From NCBI GenBank assembly GCA_023459875.1, contig JAEWRY010000049.1, positions 1 to 64,000 on the forward strand: DNA of 64,000 bases. Direction: 5' to 3'. Each line of letters begins with the position of its first letter. The stretch's first letter is position 1. Positions 51,268-59,906 of the stretch are shown here, one piece after another. The DNA is from Bacillota bacterium. GTDB lineage: Bacteria > Bacillota > Clostridia > Oscillospirales > Oscillospiraceae. The position numbers and the translations under genes were made by a program. The notes under the pieces were generated by a model, which worked only from the letters and a program-made list of their open reading frames with translations, did not search any database and was not told where the DNA came from.

Positions 51268-52072
51268 AAGAAGAATCGCCGCCCCATATATCGTATGGAT
51301 GGCCGCTTTCGTGGTCGCGCCCCTGATTCTTGTCTGCGCCTACGCATTTACTTCCCGCGGCGGAAGCGTAACCCTTTCCAATTTCGCAACCATGTACCAA
51401 TATGCCCTGGTCTTCGGGCGCTCCTTCCTGCTGGCCGTGATCGCGACCCTCATCTGCCTGATCCTTGGCTATCCCATGGCTTACTATCTGGCGCGGGAAC
51501 AGGCCGGAATCCGCAAGTTCGCACTGATGCTCATCATGCTGCCCATGTGGATGAACTTTCTGCTGCGCACCTACGCATGGATGGCAATTCTGGAGGACAA
51601 CGGCCTTATAAACCAGTTTCTCGCCCTCCTGCATCTGCCCGCCATCCATGTGATGAATACCTCCACAGCCGTGGTGCTGGGCATGGTTTATAACTTCCTT
51701 CCCTTTATGGTGCTGCCCATCTTTTCGGTTATCGTAAAGATTGACCCCAAGGTGGTGGAAGCCGCCCACGACCTGGGCGCGGATGACGCCATGGTCTTCC
51801 GCCGGATTATTTTTCCCCTCTCCCTGCCTGGCGTCCTCTCGGGGATCACCATGGTCTTTATCCCGTCTGTCTCCACCTTTGCCCTCTCCCGTCTGCTGGG
51901 CGGAGGTAAAACCATGCTGCTGGGCGACCTCATTGAGATGCAGTTTTTGGGCACTGCCTACAACCCCCACCTGGGGAGCGCCATCGCCCTTGTGATGATG
52001 GTGATCGTCCTCGTCTGCATGGCGCTCATGAACCGCTTCGGCGAAGGCGAAGAGGGGGTGGCGGTGCTGTGA
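51257..52072 (+). CDS. potB: Spermidine/putrescine ABC transporter permease PotB
   Basis: A 271-residue BPD-type permease with about six transmembrane helices. The EAA loop that contacts PotA is VEAAHDLGADDAMVFRRIIFPLSLPG. It overlaps potA at its start and potC at its end (GTGA), so the complex is translationally coupled. Homologous to PotB throughout; no oddities. Confidence 0.95.
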   Translation: MKARRRIAAPYIVWMAAFVVAPLILVCAYAFTSRGGSVTLSNFATMYQYALVFGRSFLLAVIATLICLILGYPMAYYLAREQAGIRKFALMLIMLPMWMNFLLRTYAWMAILEDNGLINQFLALLHLPAIHVMNTSTAVVLGMVYNFLPFMVLPIFSVIVKIDPKVVEAAHDLGADDAMVFRRIIFPLSLPGVLSGITMVFIPSVSTFALSRLLGGGKTMLLGDLIEMQFLGTAYNPHLGSAIALVMMVIVLVCMALMNRFGEGEEGVAVL

Positions 52073-52920
52073 AGAGAAACAACCCCCTTGAGCGCGCCTT
52101 TATCCTTCTGGTCTATCTGTTCCTCTACTCCCCTATCATCGTGCTCATGGTTTTCTCCTTCAACTCAGCCAAAAGCAACCGGGTCTGGGCCGGCTTTTCC
52201 CTGGGGTGGTACACTCAGTTTTTCGGCGATACACGGATTATTGGCGCGCTTCGGACAACGCTGATCCTTTCCGTGTGCGCTTCTCTCGTCGCCATGGTAG
52301 TTGGCACCGCCGCCGCTATCGGGTTTTACAGCATGAGAAAAAAACAGCGCGCCCTCTTTATGACCATAAACAACATTCCTCTCACCAACGCGGATATTAT
52401 CACCGGCGTTTCGATGATGCTGCTCTTCACCTTCGCCATCAACGTTTTTAACGGCTCCCTGGGCAGCCTTCTGGGCGTCAAATGGCGCATGGGGTTTGCA
52501 ACGCTTTTAATTGCGCATATTACCTTCGATATCCCATACGTGATCCTTTCTGTCATGCCCAAGCTGCGGCAGCTGGACCCAAACATCTACGAGGCGGCCC
52601 AGGATCTGGGCGCCACGGGACTGTATGCCTTCCGGCGGGTCATCCTGCCCGAGATCATGCCGGGAGTTTTAAACGGCCTGCTCATCGCCTTCACCATGTC
52701 CATCGACGACTTTGTGATCAGCTACTTCACCAAGGGTTCCGGCATTACAACCCTTGCGGTGGAAATCTATAATATGACAAAAAAACCTATTACCCCGGAA
52801 ATCAACGCCCTGTCCACACTGCTTTTCGTCTCGGTACTACTGCTGCTGGTGATCATCAACCTGCGGCAGGCGAGGCAGGAAAAATCCGCCGCCCAAAGAG
52901 CCAAGAAACTGCAATCATGA
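52069..52920 (+). CDS. potC: Spermidine/putrescine ABC transporter permease PotC
   Basis: A 283-residue second permease with six transmembrane segments; EAA loop YEAAQDLGATGLYAFRRVILPEIMPG. It starts at GTG (52069), overlapping the potB stop by four bases. Forms the membrane channel together with PotB. A basic C-terminal tail (RQARQEKSAAQRAKK) extends into the cytoplasm. Confidence 0.95.
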   Translation: MKRNNPLERAFILLVYLFLYSPIIVLMVFSFNSAKSNRVWAGFSLGWYTQFFGDTRIIGALRTTLILSVCASLVAMVVGTAAAIGFYSMRKKQRALFMTINNIPLTNADIITGVSMMLLFTFAINVFNGSLGSLLGVKWRMGFATLLIAHITFDIPYVILSVMPKLRQLDPNIYEAAQDLGATGLYAFRRVILPEIMPGVLNGLLIAFTMSIDDFVISYFTKGSGITTLAVEIYNMTKKPITPEINALSTLLFVSVLLLLVIINLRQARQEKSAAQRAKKLQS

Positions 52921-52969
52921 AGAAGCCGCGCTTACCGCATTTTTAATTTCGAAAGGAGAGCAAAAGAAA

Positions 52970-54028
52970 TTGAAAAAGTCCCTTGCTATGCTGCTAGCCG
53001 CCGCGCTTACCCTCTCCGTCTTCCTTACCGGATGCTCCGGAAGCTCCTCCTCTTCCCCCGCCGACAAGGGCGAGGTAAACGTATACAACTGGGGCGTTTA
53101 CATTGACGAATCGGTGCTGGAGCAGTTTACGAAGGAAACCGGAATCAAAGTCAATTACGACACCTTCGAGAGCAATGAGTCCATGTACGGGGTCATTAAG
53201 AACGACGGGGCCAGCTACGATGTGGTCATCCCTTCCGACTACATGATCGGGCGCATGGTTTCGGAGGATATGCTGGAACCCCTTGATTTTAAAAATATTC
53301 CCAACGCATCCGATCTGGACGAATCTCTCAAAAATCCGGAGTACGATCCTCAGAATCAGTACTCTGTGCCCTATATGACCGGCCTCATGGGCATCATTTA
53401 CAACAGAAAAATTGTGACGAAGACCGTGGACAGCTGGGGCATCATGTTCGACAAGGACTACGCCGGACAAATTCTGATGTTCAACAACCCCAGGGACGCC
53501 ATCGGCATCGCACTTAAATACCTGGGCTATTCCCTCAACACCACGAACGAGGCGGAAATCAAGGAAGCCGTAGACCTGCTGGTCTCGGAAAAGCCCCTGG
53601 TGCAGAGCTATGTGATGGACGATATCTTCGACAAGCTGCAGGGCAATGTGGCGGCCATCGGGGCATATTATTACGGCGACTATCTCACCATGAAAGAGGT
53701 CAACCCCGACCTGGAATTCTGCCTTCCCAAGGAGGGCACCAACCGCTTCGTGGACGCCATGTGCATCCTCAAGAACGCGGAAAACAAGGATAATGCCGAG
53801 AAGTTCATCAACTTCATGTGCCGCACCGATATCGCCCTCAAGAATACCGAGACGGTCTGTTATTCCACCCCCATGCGCTCGGTGAAGATCGTACTGAAAA
53901 GCGAGCTGCTGAAGGATCCCTTCGCCTACCCGAAGCAGGATATCCTCGATAAATGCGAAATCTATACGAATCTCCCCCAGGAGACCCTGGACCTCTACAA
54001 CACCGAGTGGCTCAGGCTTAAGAACTGA
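52970..54028 (+). CDS. potD: Spermidine/putrescine-binding lipoprotein PotD
   Basis: A 352-residue substrate-binding protein with a lipoprotein signal peptide ending LTGC (Cys22) and a Ser-rich linker. The mature part begins EVNVYNWGVYIDESVLEQF, typical of PotD/PotF, with SDYMIGRM and a Trp/Asp-lined pocket. It delivers polyamines to PotBC. Start TTG (52970) after AAAGGAGAG. It lies 49 bases after potC, the last pot gene. Confidence 0.95.
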   Translation: MKKSLAMLLAAALTLSVFLTGCSGSSSSSPADKGEVNVYNWGVYIDESVLEQFTKETGIKVNYDTFESNESMYGVIKNDGASYDVVIPSDYMIGRMVSEDMLEPLDFKNIPNASDLDESLKNPEYDPQNQYSVPYMTGLMGIIYNRKIVTKTVDSWGIMFDKDYAGQILMFNNPRDAIGIALKYLGYSLNTTNEAEIKEAVDLLVSEKPLVQSYVMDDIFDKLQGNVAAIGAYYYGDYLTMKEVNPDLEFCLPKEGTNRFVDAMCILKNAENKDNAEKFINFMCRTDIALKNTETVCYSTPMRSVKIVLKSELLKDPFAYPKQDILDKCEIYTNLPQETLDLYNTEWLRLKN

Positions 54029-54063
54029 CCGCCCGACAGTCACGACTGATAGGAGACCATATT

Positions 54064-54465
54064 ATGAATTTTGAAATCGGAATCAAAGGCCGCAGCGAAA
54101 CCGTCGTCACCCTTGAAAATACCGCCGCCGCCGTGGGCAGCGGCCTGGTGCCCGTGTTCGCCACTCCCCAGATGATTGCCATGATGGAAAACGCGTCTGT
54201 TGACGCTCTGGCACCCTATATGGAGGAAGGCCAGGGCAGCGTGGGCACCTTCGTGAACATATCTCATGACGCCGCTACCCCGATCGGAATGAAGGTTTGG
54301 GCCGAGAGCGTGCTCATCGAAAAAAACGGCAAGGCCCTCACCTTCTCGGTTACCGCCTACGACGAGGAGGGCGTAATCGGCAAAGGCACCCACGGCCGCT
54401 TTATCATCGACTACAAGCGTTTCCTCGAAAAATCGGAGCAGAAGAAATCCGGGAGGCGTCCTTAA
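54064..54465 (+). CDS. Hotdog-fold thioesterase, FlK-like
   Basis: A 133-residue single hotdog domain resembling the fluoroacetyl-CoA thioesterase (FlK) group. VGSGLVPVFATPQMIAMMENAS carries the conserved Thr and Glu; SVGTFVNISHDAATPIGMKVWAE supplies the His and core strand. Most such proteins are general acyl-CoA thioesterases; no evidence points to fluoroacetate. It starts 35 bases after potD and ends next to the YbaK gene. Confidence 0.82.
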   Translation: MNFEIGIKGRSETVVTLENTAAAVGSGLVPVFATPQMIAMMENASVDALAPYMEEGQGSVGTFVNISHDAATPIGMKVWAESVLIEKNGKALTFSVTAYDEEGVIGKGTHGRFIIDYKRFLEKSEQKKSGRRP

Positions 54466-54954
54466 GTGTCCATTGAAAAGGTACGGGCCTTCTTTCGCGA
54501 AAAAGGCCGCGAGGGCGACATCCTGGAGTTCGATGTTTCCAGCGCCACGGTGGAACTGGCGGCCGAAGCCGTGGGCGTGATTCCCGCGCGCATCGCCAAG
54601 ACCCTTTCCTTTTCGGTGAACGGAGGCTGCGTCCTCGTTGTCGCCGCGGGCGATGTCAAGATAGACAACACTAAGTTCAAGGCGCAATTTCACTGTAAAG
54701 CAAAGATGCTTACTGCCGACGAGGTAATTCACTTTACAGGCCATGCGGTGGGCGGAGTTTGCCCCTTCGGCGTGACCAATACAGACGTAGAGGCATATCT
54801 GGATCTCTCTCTTCGGCGGTTTGACACCGTTTACCCCGCGGCGGGCAGCGCAAGCTCCGCGATCAAGCTTACCTGCGCAGAACTTGAGGCGTATTCCGCC
54901 TGCGCCGGATGGGTGGACGTCTGCAAGGGCTGGCAGGAAGCGCCGCCCGTTTGA
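54466..54954 (+). CDS. YbaK/EbsC-type aminoacyl-tRNA deacylase
   Basis: A 162-residue YbaK-fold protein that hydrolyses mischarged aminoacyl-tRNAs, probably Cys-tRNA-Pro or similar. The hallmark IAKTLSFSV with its Lys, DVKIDNTKFKAQF, and HAVGGVCPFGV motifs are present. Start GTG (54466) is immediately after the thioesterase stop, with GGGAGG upstream. Related to EbsC; the exact specificity is unknown. Confidence 0.9.
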   Translation: MSIEKVRAFFREKGREGDILEFDVSSATVELAAEAVGVIPARIAKTLSFSVNGGCVLVVAAGDVKIDNTKFKAQFHCKAKMLTADEVIHFTGHAVGGVCPFGVTNTDVEAYLDLSLRRFDTVYPAAGSASSAIKLTCAELEAYSACAGWVDVCKGWQEAPPV

Positions 54955-55011
54955 CGGACTTACCATCCGTACCGCACGAAGGCGGATTTCTCTGAGAAAG
55001 GCGGACGTCAT

Positions 55012-55134
55012 TTGAAAAAAAGTAAAATCAAGAAAAAATTCTTCGACCTGGTTCCCATTTTGATGGTCGTGCTCTTTATTGCCATTCTTCTGTTGTGTTT
55101 CAGATTTTTTGGAGAGTTCAAGCTTTTCGACTAA
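55012..55134 (+). CDS. Tiny single-pass membrane protein
   Basis: A 40-residue frame from TTG (55012): a Lys-rich start (MKKSKIKKKFFD), one hydrophobic helix (LVPILMVVLFIAILLLCF) and a short polar end (FRFFGEFKLFD). An AAAGG-type SD lies upstream and an inverted repeat follows the stop. Composition and layout look like a genuine small membrane protein, but no family is recognised. Confidence 0.5.
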   Translation: MKKSKIKKKFFDLVPILMVVLFIAILLLCFRFFGEFKLFD

Positions 55135-55147
55135 AGGTATCTATGTC

Positions 55148-55178
55148 AAATCCCGCCCTTTAAAAAAGGGCGGGATTT
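55148..55178 (+). terminator. Hairpin after the 40-residue frame
   Basis: A 13-bp perfect stem (55148-55160/55166-55178) with an A-rich loop; only a weak U tract follows. Confidence 0.6.
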
Positions 55179-55190
55179 GGATGAAAAGTC

Positions 55191-55219
55191 TTGACATGCT
55201 CTTTTTCGCATGGTATTAT
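55191..55219 (+). promoter_or_regulatory. Promoter of tRNA-Leu
   Basis: TTGACA (55191-55196), a 17-base spacer and TATTAT (55214-55219), 30 bases before the tRNA. Confidence 0.8.
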
Positions 55220-55248
55220 AACTCTTGCGTCAAGTGACTTTCTGATGC

Positions 55249-55336
55249 GCGCGAGTGGTGGAATTGGCAGACTCGCTAGATTCAGGTTCTAGTGTCCAAT
55301 ACGGACGTGCGGGTTCAACTCCCGCCTCGCGCACCA
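55249..55336 (+). tRNA. tRNA-Leu (anticodon CAG)
   Basis: An 88-base type II tRNA. The acceptor stem is GCGCGAG/CTCGCGC (55249-55255/55326-55332), the anticodon stem CTAGA/TCTAG with loop TTCAGGT giving anticodon CAG, then a variable arm, a GGTTCAA T-loop and an encoded CCA (55334-55336). Its 3' end is repeated at 56991-57010. Confidence 0.96.
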
Positions 55337-55338
55337 AG

Positions 55339-55376
55339 GAAAAGGCTCTGATTTCTTAGGGAATCAGAGCCTTTTC
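55339..55376 (+). terminator. Terminator after tRNA-Leu
   Basis: Stem AAAGGCTCTGATT/AATCAGAGCCTTT around 55341-55374, followed by TTCATAT. Confidence 0.8.
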
Positions 55377-55507
55377 ATATCTCTATTTTGTAAAGTACAA
55401 CATAGCCTACTCGGTTAAAAATAGTGCCATTGGGGTATCAGGCGGGGGTGCAATTTTATCCTTGAAGCGGAAGTTATGGAAATTGGAAACAGCCTGAGGT
55501 GAATATG

Positions 55508-56854
55508 CTACCAATTTATTTTTATCATTTCAAGCTGTCTGTTATTATTGAGTATTAAAGTGCATGTATACCCATATGTCTTTGGCCAGGCTTGACCGCC
55601 CAGTCCCAACTTGATGTATTCTTGCAATTGCAGCTCGACAATCTCCGGCTTGCTCATATGAATGCCTATTTCATCGAAGATTTCTTTGGGGATATAAAAG
55701 GCAAGCAGCTTTTTTCTTTCGTTTTCTATTTTGCAGACATTGGGGAAGATGGTTATTTCCATTTTTTCAGACTTATCGTCATAATCCGAGTATCCGATTG
55801 AGTAGACTGTAACGGAATTCCTTTTCTTTTCGACATAAAACCCATTTTGCCGTTTTATAAATGGGCTTTTCATTTTTCTATACAGATTAGACGGCAGCCC
55901 AATGAGAAAAGTAAAAGCAAAAAGAATGACCGCAATTATATAAAAGTCAAGAAACTCGTGCGGATGATTAAAAATATATTCAGCACAGGCTGAAACAGTC
56001 CGGAGAATGCCGAACTCAGCTCTGTAATCAGTATTCAATACTACCAGATAGACTAAAGCTGCAAGAATCGCATGCCAGCAGCAAATAATCGCCGATAATA
56101 TACTGATTAACAAGCTTTTATTTTCCCGAAGGATTTTTGCATGTAATGCGAGAATAATCGTATAGAATAGAACAGGGATGGCAAACACATTTAAATTCCA
56201 TATTAAAATTGAAAAGCCGTAGACAATGGCGGCTAAAATTGAAATGAAAAATGTATCTAAAAACCTAATCGCCGTATGCTGGTTATCCGGCTGCGTCGGA
56301 TTCTGATATATTATGGTATATTTTGGGGGGATTTCGGAGTCACTTTTTGAGGCGTTTTGAACATGAACATTGATGGTAGCAAACAGCTTTTCCAAATTTA
56401 TATTATGCAAAAAGGAAATTAGTATCGCCAGATCATAATATCCACCCTGCGCTTCTGAAAGAGAATAGACAACCGAACCGTTGTATTTTTTAAAACCATC
56501 TTTGCTTGCGATCGCGATCATATCATTGTGATTCCGTTTGATTCTTTTAACCGAATGAACATCGGCCCATCTTATTGTTTTATTCCAATGAAATAAACCG
56601 AAGCATGTAATACCGGTTTCATCAAGCAAAAAATGAGTTTTACCTGTTTGCACAATCAATATCCATAACACAAGGAAGAAGAGAATCAGTATTATATTAA
56701 GGCTTAAGTAGAGTGTTTTTTTCATGGTATCTACTGGGATAAACATCGCAGCCGAAAAAAGTGCTATTATAAACCCATAAAGAAGATGCGTTCTGAGCTT
56801 CAGTTTATACTTGATGGTAAATGGGAGCGGATATAAGTTGTCATCGTTTTGCAT
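55508..56854 (-). CDS. Island-borne hypothetical polytopic membrane protein
   Basis: A 448-residue protein, AT-rich in codon use. Two transmembrane helices (about 24-66) precede a soluble stretch resembling a bacterial PH-like domain (HFLLDETGITCFGLFHWNKT, IRWADVHSVKRIKRN). A middle membrane domain of four to five helices (about 195-320) and a C-terminal soluble region of about 120 residues follow. No enzyme motif or family is recognised. It is the only gene on the tRNA-Leu island, and may be a cargo gene, possibly of a defence or stress type; nothing in the sequence proves that. Confidence 0.65.
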   Translation of the reverse strand: MQNDDNLYPLPFTIKYKLKLRTHLLYGFIIALFSAAMFIPVDTMKKTLYLSLNIILILFFLVLWILIVQTGKTHFLLDETGITCFGLFHWNKTIRWADVHSVKRIKRNHNDMIAIASKDGFKKYNGSVVYSLSEAQGGYYDLAILISFLHNINLEKLFATINVHVQNASKSDSEIPPKYTIIYQNPTQPDNQHTAIRFLDTFFISILAAIVYGFSILIWNLNVFAIPVLFYTIILALHAKILRENKSLLISILSAIICCWHAILAALVYLVVLNTDYRAEFGILRTVSACAEYIFNHPHEFLDFYIIAVILFAFTFLIGLPSNLYRKMKSPFIKRQNGFYVEKKRNSVTVYSIGYSDYDDKSEKMEITIFPNVCKIENERKKLLAFYIPKEIFDEIGIHMSKPEIVELQLQEYIKLGLGGQAWPKTYGYTCTLILNNNRQLEMIKINW

Positions 56855-56990
56855 TGCGTTTTCTCCCTCAGAATATAATATTGCTTATAATTATACTATT
56901 ATTACTTTTTATTACAACATAAAATTATTTATCAAAGCACCGTTTTCAAGTGGAATTCCCTAACTTTTTTCTTCATAACCGTCAAAACAT

Positions 56991-57010
56991 TTCCCGCTTC
57001 GCGCACCAAG
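56991..57010 (+). repeat. Right direct repeat (copy of tRNA-Leu 3' end)
   Basis: TTCCCGCTTCGCGCACCAAG, matching 55319-55338 with two mismatches. It includes the acceptor 3' strand and CCA. It is the presumed attR of the island. Confidence 0.85.
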
Positions 57011-57130
57011 ACCGGAGGTGTCTTGATTGGGCTTTACACCTGCACGTTCTCATACCGATTTGAAATTTTTCTTTACAAACAGACTGTTTTAAAATAGTAT
57101 ATCAATATACTGGAAGAGAGGTTTACTGCT

Positions 57131-57823
57131 GTGAATGATGAAAGCATCAAATATAGAATAAAGATCACAAAGGACGGTCCTTATCTCGTATCGGGTAACG
57201 TGCCTCTTTCGGAAAAATACATCCTTCCAAAAGGCAGGCAGTACGAATTCAAAGAGGGACGCAGGCTCCCGCAGAACGAAAGCTATGCGCTTTGCCGGTG
57301 CGGAAAGTCGAAAAACGCGCCCTTTTGCGACGGGACCCATGTAAAAACCGGCTTTCGCGGAGAAGAAACGGCTTCCAGAAGCAAATACCATGAGAGAGTC
57401 ACGCTGATGGAAGGACCCGAACTTGACCTTCTGGATGACGGGCGGTGCGCTTTTGCGCGCTTTTGCCACAGGAACGGGGGCAGCGCCTGGGAGTTAACCA
57501 AAGACTCCGGGGAGGGAAATAACCGCGAGGAGGCCATCCAGGCCGCGTGCGGCTGCCCGTCGGGACGGCTGACGGCCGCGGACAAGGACGGAAACGCGTA
57601 TGAGCCTGTCCTGGAGCCTTCCATCGATATTATGCAGGACCCCGAGAAGGGCGTAAGCGCGGGTATTTTCGTCAAGGGTTATATCCCGATCGAATCGGCC
57701 GACGGAACGATGTATGAACCGAGGAACCGGGTGGTACTCTGCCGCTGCGGGAAATCCAAGAACAAGCCTTTCTGCGACGCGGAGCATATGGTTATCAACT
57801 ATTTCGATCACAGTGATAAATGA
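57131..57823 (+). CDS. Dual CDGSH-type iron-sulfur protein
   Basis: A 230-residue protein with two CDGSH [2Fe-2S] motifs, CRCGKSKNAPFCDGTH (Cys55, Cys57, Cys66, His70) and CRCGKSKNKPFCDAEH (Cys204, Cys206, Cys215, His219). In the second, the usual Gly of CDG is replaced by Ala. Between them lies a Cys-rich divergent ferredoxin-like stretch (RCAFARFCHRNGG...CGCPSGRL). Such proteins are small electron carriers or redox sensors of unknown partner. Start GTG (57131) with GAGAGG upstream. It stands alone after the tRNA island. Confidence 0.88.
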   Translation: MNDESIKYRIKITKDGPYLVSGNVPLSEKYILPKGRQYEFKEGRRLPQNESYALCRCGKSKNAPFCDGTHVKTGFRGEETASRSKYHERVTLMEGPELDLLDDGRCAFARFCHRNGGSAWELTKDSGEGNNREEAIQAACGCPSGRLTAADKDGNAYEPVLEPSIDIMQDPEKGVSAGIFVKGYIPIESADGTMYEPRNRVVLCRCGKSKNKPFCDAEHMVINYFDHSDK

Positions 57824-57840
57824 AACCAAAAGGTTTCCTT

Positions 57841-57945
57841 ATGTTTGACGCTATGATTGAAAGCTGAGAACAAACCGGCGGAAGCTTGTGTTTTCAGAGA
57901 GTTCGGACCAGAAAAATTCTTGAGGCAGCAATTCGGTGAGGAACC
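57841..57945 (+). pseudogene. Broken 5' copy of pta
   Basis: Starting at its ATG this repeats the beginning of pta (58743 onward): ATGTTTGACGCTATGATTGA is identical, followed by about 80 bases at roughly 75% identity. It stops in frame at codon 9 (TGA). Even the upstream AAGGTTT is shared. It is a decayed duplicate fragment lying 900 bp before the intact gene. Confidence 0.8.
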
Positions 57946-58098
57946 GAAATTGTCTAATTAAGTACAGGGAAGAAAGGGGAACTGCTTTTTTTGAAAAAGA
58001 ATTATTTGGAGATTGTTGCAAACCGGGAGGTTTGCGACAGATAAACCACCGCATTCCTCCCAAAAGGAAGATAAATTACTTTTTGGAGGATCTATTCC

Positions 58099-58527
58099 AT
58101 GAACCGTGAGAATAAACGCAAACAATATGAAAAAGGTTACTACAAAACACATGCCTCGAGCGACATTTTTACCTGTAAAGTCTGCGGTCGACCGGTCTTT
58201 CCTGCGGGAGCCGCCAGTGACCATCGCAATCATTGCCCCAACTGCCTTTCCAGTCTGCATGTAGACATTGAGCCCGGAGATCGGGAATCTGATTGCGGCG
58301 GAATTATGGAACCTGTGGCTGTCTGGGTGCGCAAAGGCGGCGAGTGGGCGATTATCCACCGCTGCCGCCGTTGCGGTACTTTTTCGTCCAACCGTATTGC
58401 AGCAGATGATAACCCCATGAAGCTTATGAGTATAGCCATGAAACCTCTGTGTGAGCCGCCCTTTCCATTGGAATATCTCAAGGGAATGACAGCCTCTATG
58501 GGCGGTGAAGGCAGTATGCAGGAATAG
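58099..58527 (+). CDS. RNHCP domain protein
   Basis: A 142-residue zinc-binding protein of the RNHCP family. FTCKVCGRPVFPAG, RNHCPNCLSSLHVD, PGDRESDCGGIMEPV and HRCRRCGTFSSNRI hold four Cys pairs for two probable zinc ribbons. Function is unknown; the family often lies near translation genes. An SD GGAGGATC precedes the ATG. It sits between the broken pta copy and the intact pta, so it may have been inserted with the duplication. Confidence 0.88.
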   Translation: MNRENKRKQYEKGYYKTHASSDIFTCKVCGRPVFPAGAASDHRNHCPNCLSSLHVDIEPGDRESDCGGIMEPVAVWVRKGGEWAIIHRCRRCGTFSSNRIAADDNPMKLMSIAMKPLCEPPFPLEYLKGMTASMGGEGSMQE

Positions 58528-58615
58528 CAAAGATACGATCGCAGCTCAATTGCGCTTACTCAAACACATGAGCCTCTCAATAAAGGTGTGAAATTATTTT
58601 CACATTATGCCAAGA

Positions 58616-58652
58616 AGCCCGATGTCCTCTCTTGGAGTGCATCGGGCTTTTA
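58616..58652 (+). terminator. Terminator after the RNHCP gene
   Basis: Stem AGCCCGATG/CATCGGGCT (58616-58624/58640-58648) followed by TTTTACA. Confidence 0.85.
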
Positions 58653-58742
58653 CATCATCGATACTCTTTGCTTTGAGGGAAAGCTTCGGCGGAGCTTCAA
58701 ATTGGCATCATCATTAATTCTAGATAACGGAAGGTTTTAATT

Positions 58743-59714
58743 ATGTTTGACGCTATGATTGAAAAACTGAAAATGAAACGGCAGAAACTTGTATTTACAG
58801 AAGGTTCGGACCAGAGAATCCTCGAGGCAGCAAGCCGCCTGAAACGGGAGGGCATCCTTGAGCCGATTCTGCTGGGAAATTATGAGGAAGTACGCGGAGC
58901 CTCAAGGAAATTCGGGTTCCCCATTGACGGGATTGAAATCATCGATCCACTAAGCTATCCCGGCCTCGATTCCATGGCTGCCAGACTCTTTGCGCTGAGA
59001 AAGGGAAAACTGGAGCCTACGGCCTACCGGGAGATTTTGAAAAAAGCAAATTATTTCGGCACCATGCTGGTGGAATCCGGGTATGCCGACAGCCTTTTAG
59101 GCGGCGCAACTTACTCGACCGCCGACACCGTCCGTCCGGCTCTTCAGATCGTCAGGACGAAACCGGGAAACAGCATCGTTTCCAGCTGCTTTATCCTGCG
59201 CCGCATAACGGATGCGGGCGAAGAGAGGTACGCGATGGGCGACTGCGCCATCAATATTGCTCCCGGTGTGGGCGAGCTGGTCGAAATTGCGGTTGAAACC
59301 GCCAAAACGGCAAGAGTTTTTTCCATCGACCCCGTCGTCGCGATGCTCTCCTACAGCACATTGGGCTCAGGCCAGGGAGAATCAGTAGACAAAGTCCGTA
59401 TGGCGGCGGAAAAATTAAAGGAAATGAATTTGGATTTTCCGACAGACGGCGAGCTTCAGTTTGACGCCGCCTTTTCCCCTCAAGTGGCGAAAACAAAAGC
59501 ACCGGGCTCCGCCGTGGCGGGCCGGGCAAATACATTTATCTTCCCGGATATCAACGCCGGAAACATCGGCTATAAAATTGCCCAGCGTCTTGGACGGTTT
59601 GAAGCGTACGGTCCCATCCTGCAGGGGCTGAACGCTCCGATCAACGACCTGTCAAGGGGCTGCAACGCGGATGAAGTCTACAAGATGGCCATCATTACCG
59701 CGGCTTTAAAATGA
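58743..59714 (+). CDS. pta: Phosphate acetyltransferase
   Basis: A 323-residue Pta interconverting acetyl-CoA and acetyl phosphate in fermentation and acetate metabolism. KLVFTEGSDQRILEAASRL, SLLGGATYSTADTVRPALQIV, LSYSTLGSGQGESVDKVR and AGRANTFIFPDINAGNIGYKI (in part) are characteristic; there is no N-terminal DRTGG or BioD-like extension, so it is the short form. No ackA is adjacent in the window. The SD GGAAGG lies upstream. Confidence 0.96.
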   Translation: MFDAMIEKLKMKRQKLVFTEGSDQRILEAASRLKREGILEPILLGNYEEVRGASRKFGFPIDGIEIIDPLSYPGLDSMAARLFALRKGKLEPTAYREILKKANYFGTMLVESGYADSLLGGATYSTADTVRPALQIVRTKPGNSIVSSCFILRRITDAGEERYAMGDCAINIAPGVGELVEIAVETAKTARVFSIDPVVAMLSYSTLGSGQGESVDKVRMAAEKLKEMNLDFPTDGELQFDAAFSPQVAKTKAPGSAVAGRANTFIFPDINAGNIGYKIAQRLGRFEAYGPILQGLNAPINDLSRGCNADEVYKMAIITAALK

Positions 59715-59779
59715 CGGTTCGGGTTTCGGCCCGGCGCAGACCGCAAACCGGCGAAAGTTAACATCATTTCAATCCTACG

Positions 59780-59812
59780 CCCTGATCTCTTGTGGATCAG
59801 GGTGTAATTTTA
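59780..59812 (+). terminator. Terminator after pta
   Basis: Stem CCCTGATC/GATCAGGG (59780-59787/59795-59802) followed by TGTAATTTTATC. Confidence 0.7.
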
Positions 59813-59906
59813 TCCTGTTGCGGCACTCACCGGCATAGTCCCGTGAGGCCTGCGCATTTTAACCTCCGTCCCACGGATATGGGGAGCGAGTTCCGCAGTT
59901 TCTGAC

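Larger units (their letters stand above)
55339..57010. mobile_element. Small AT-rich island integrated at tRNA-Leu
   Basis: A 1,672-bp segment bounded by direct repeats: 55319-55338 (tRNA 3' end plus AAG) and 56991-57010 match at 18 of 20 bases (core TCGCGCACCAAG identical). GC is visibly lower than in neighbouring genes. It contains one gene (55508-56854) and no integrase, so it looks like a deletion remnant of an integrative element that used the tRNA as its attachment site. The gap 56855-57130 holds only AT-rich DNA and the right repeat. Confidence 0.75.
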
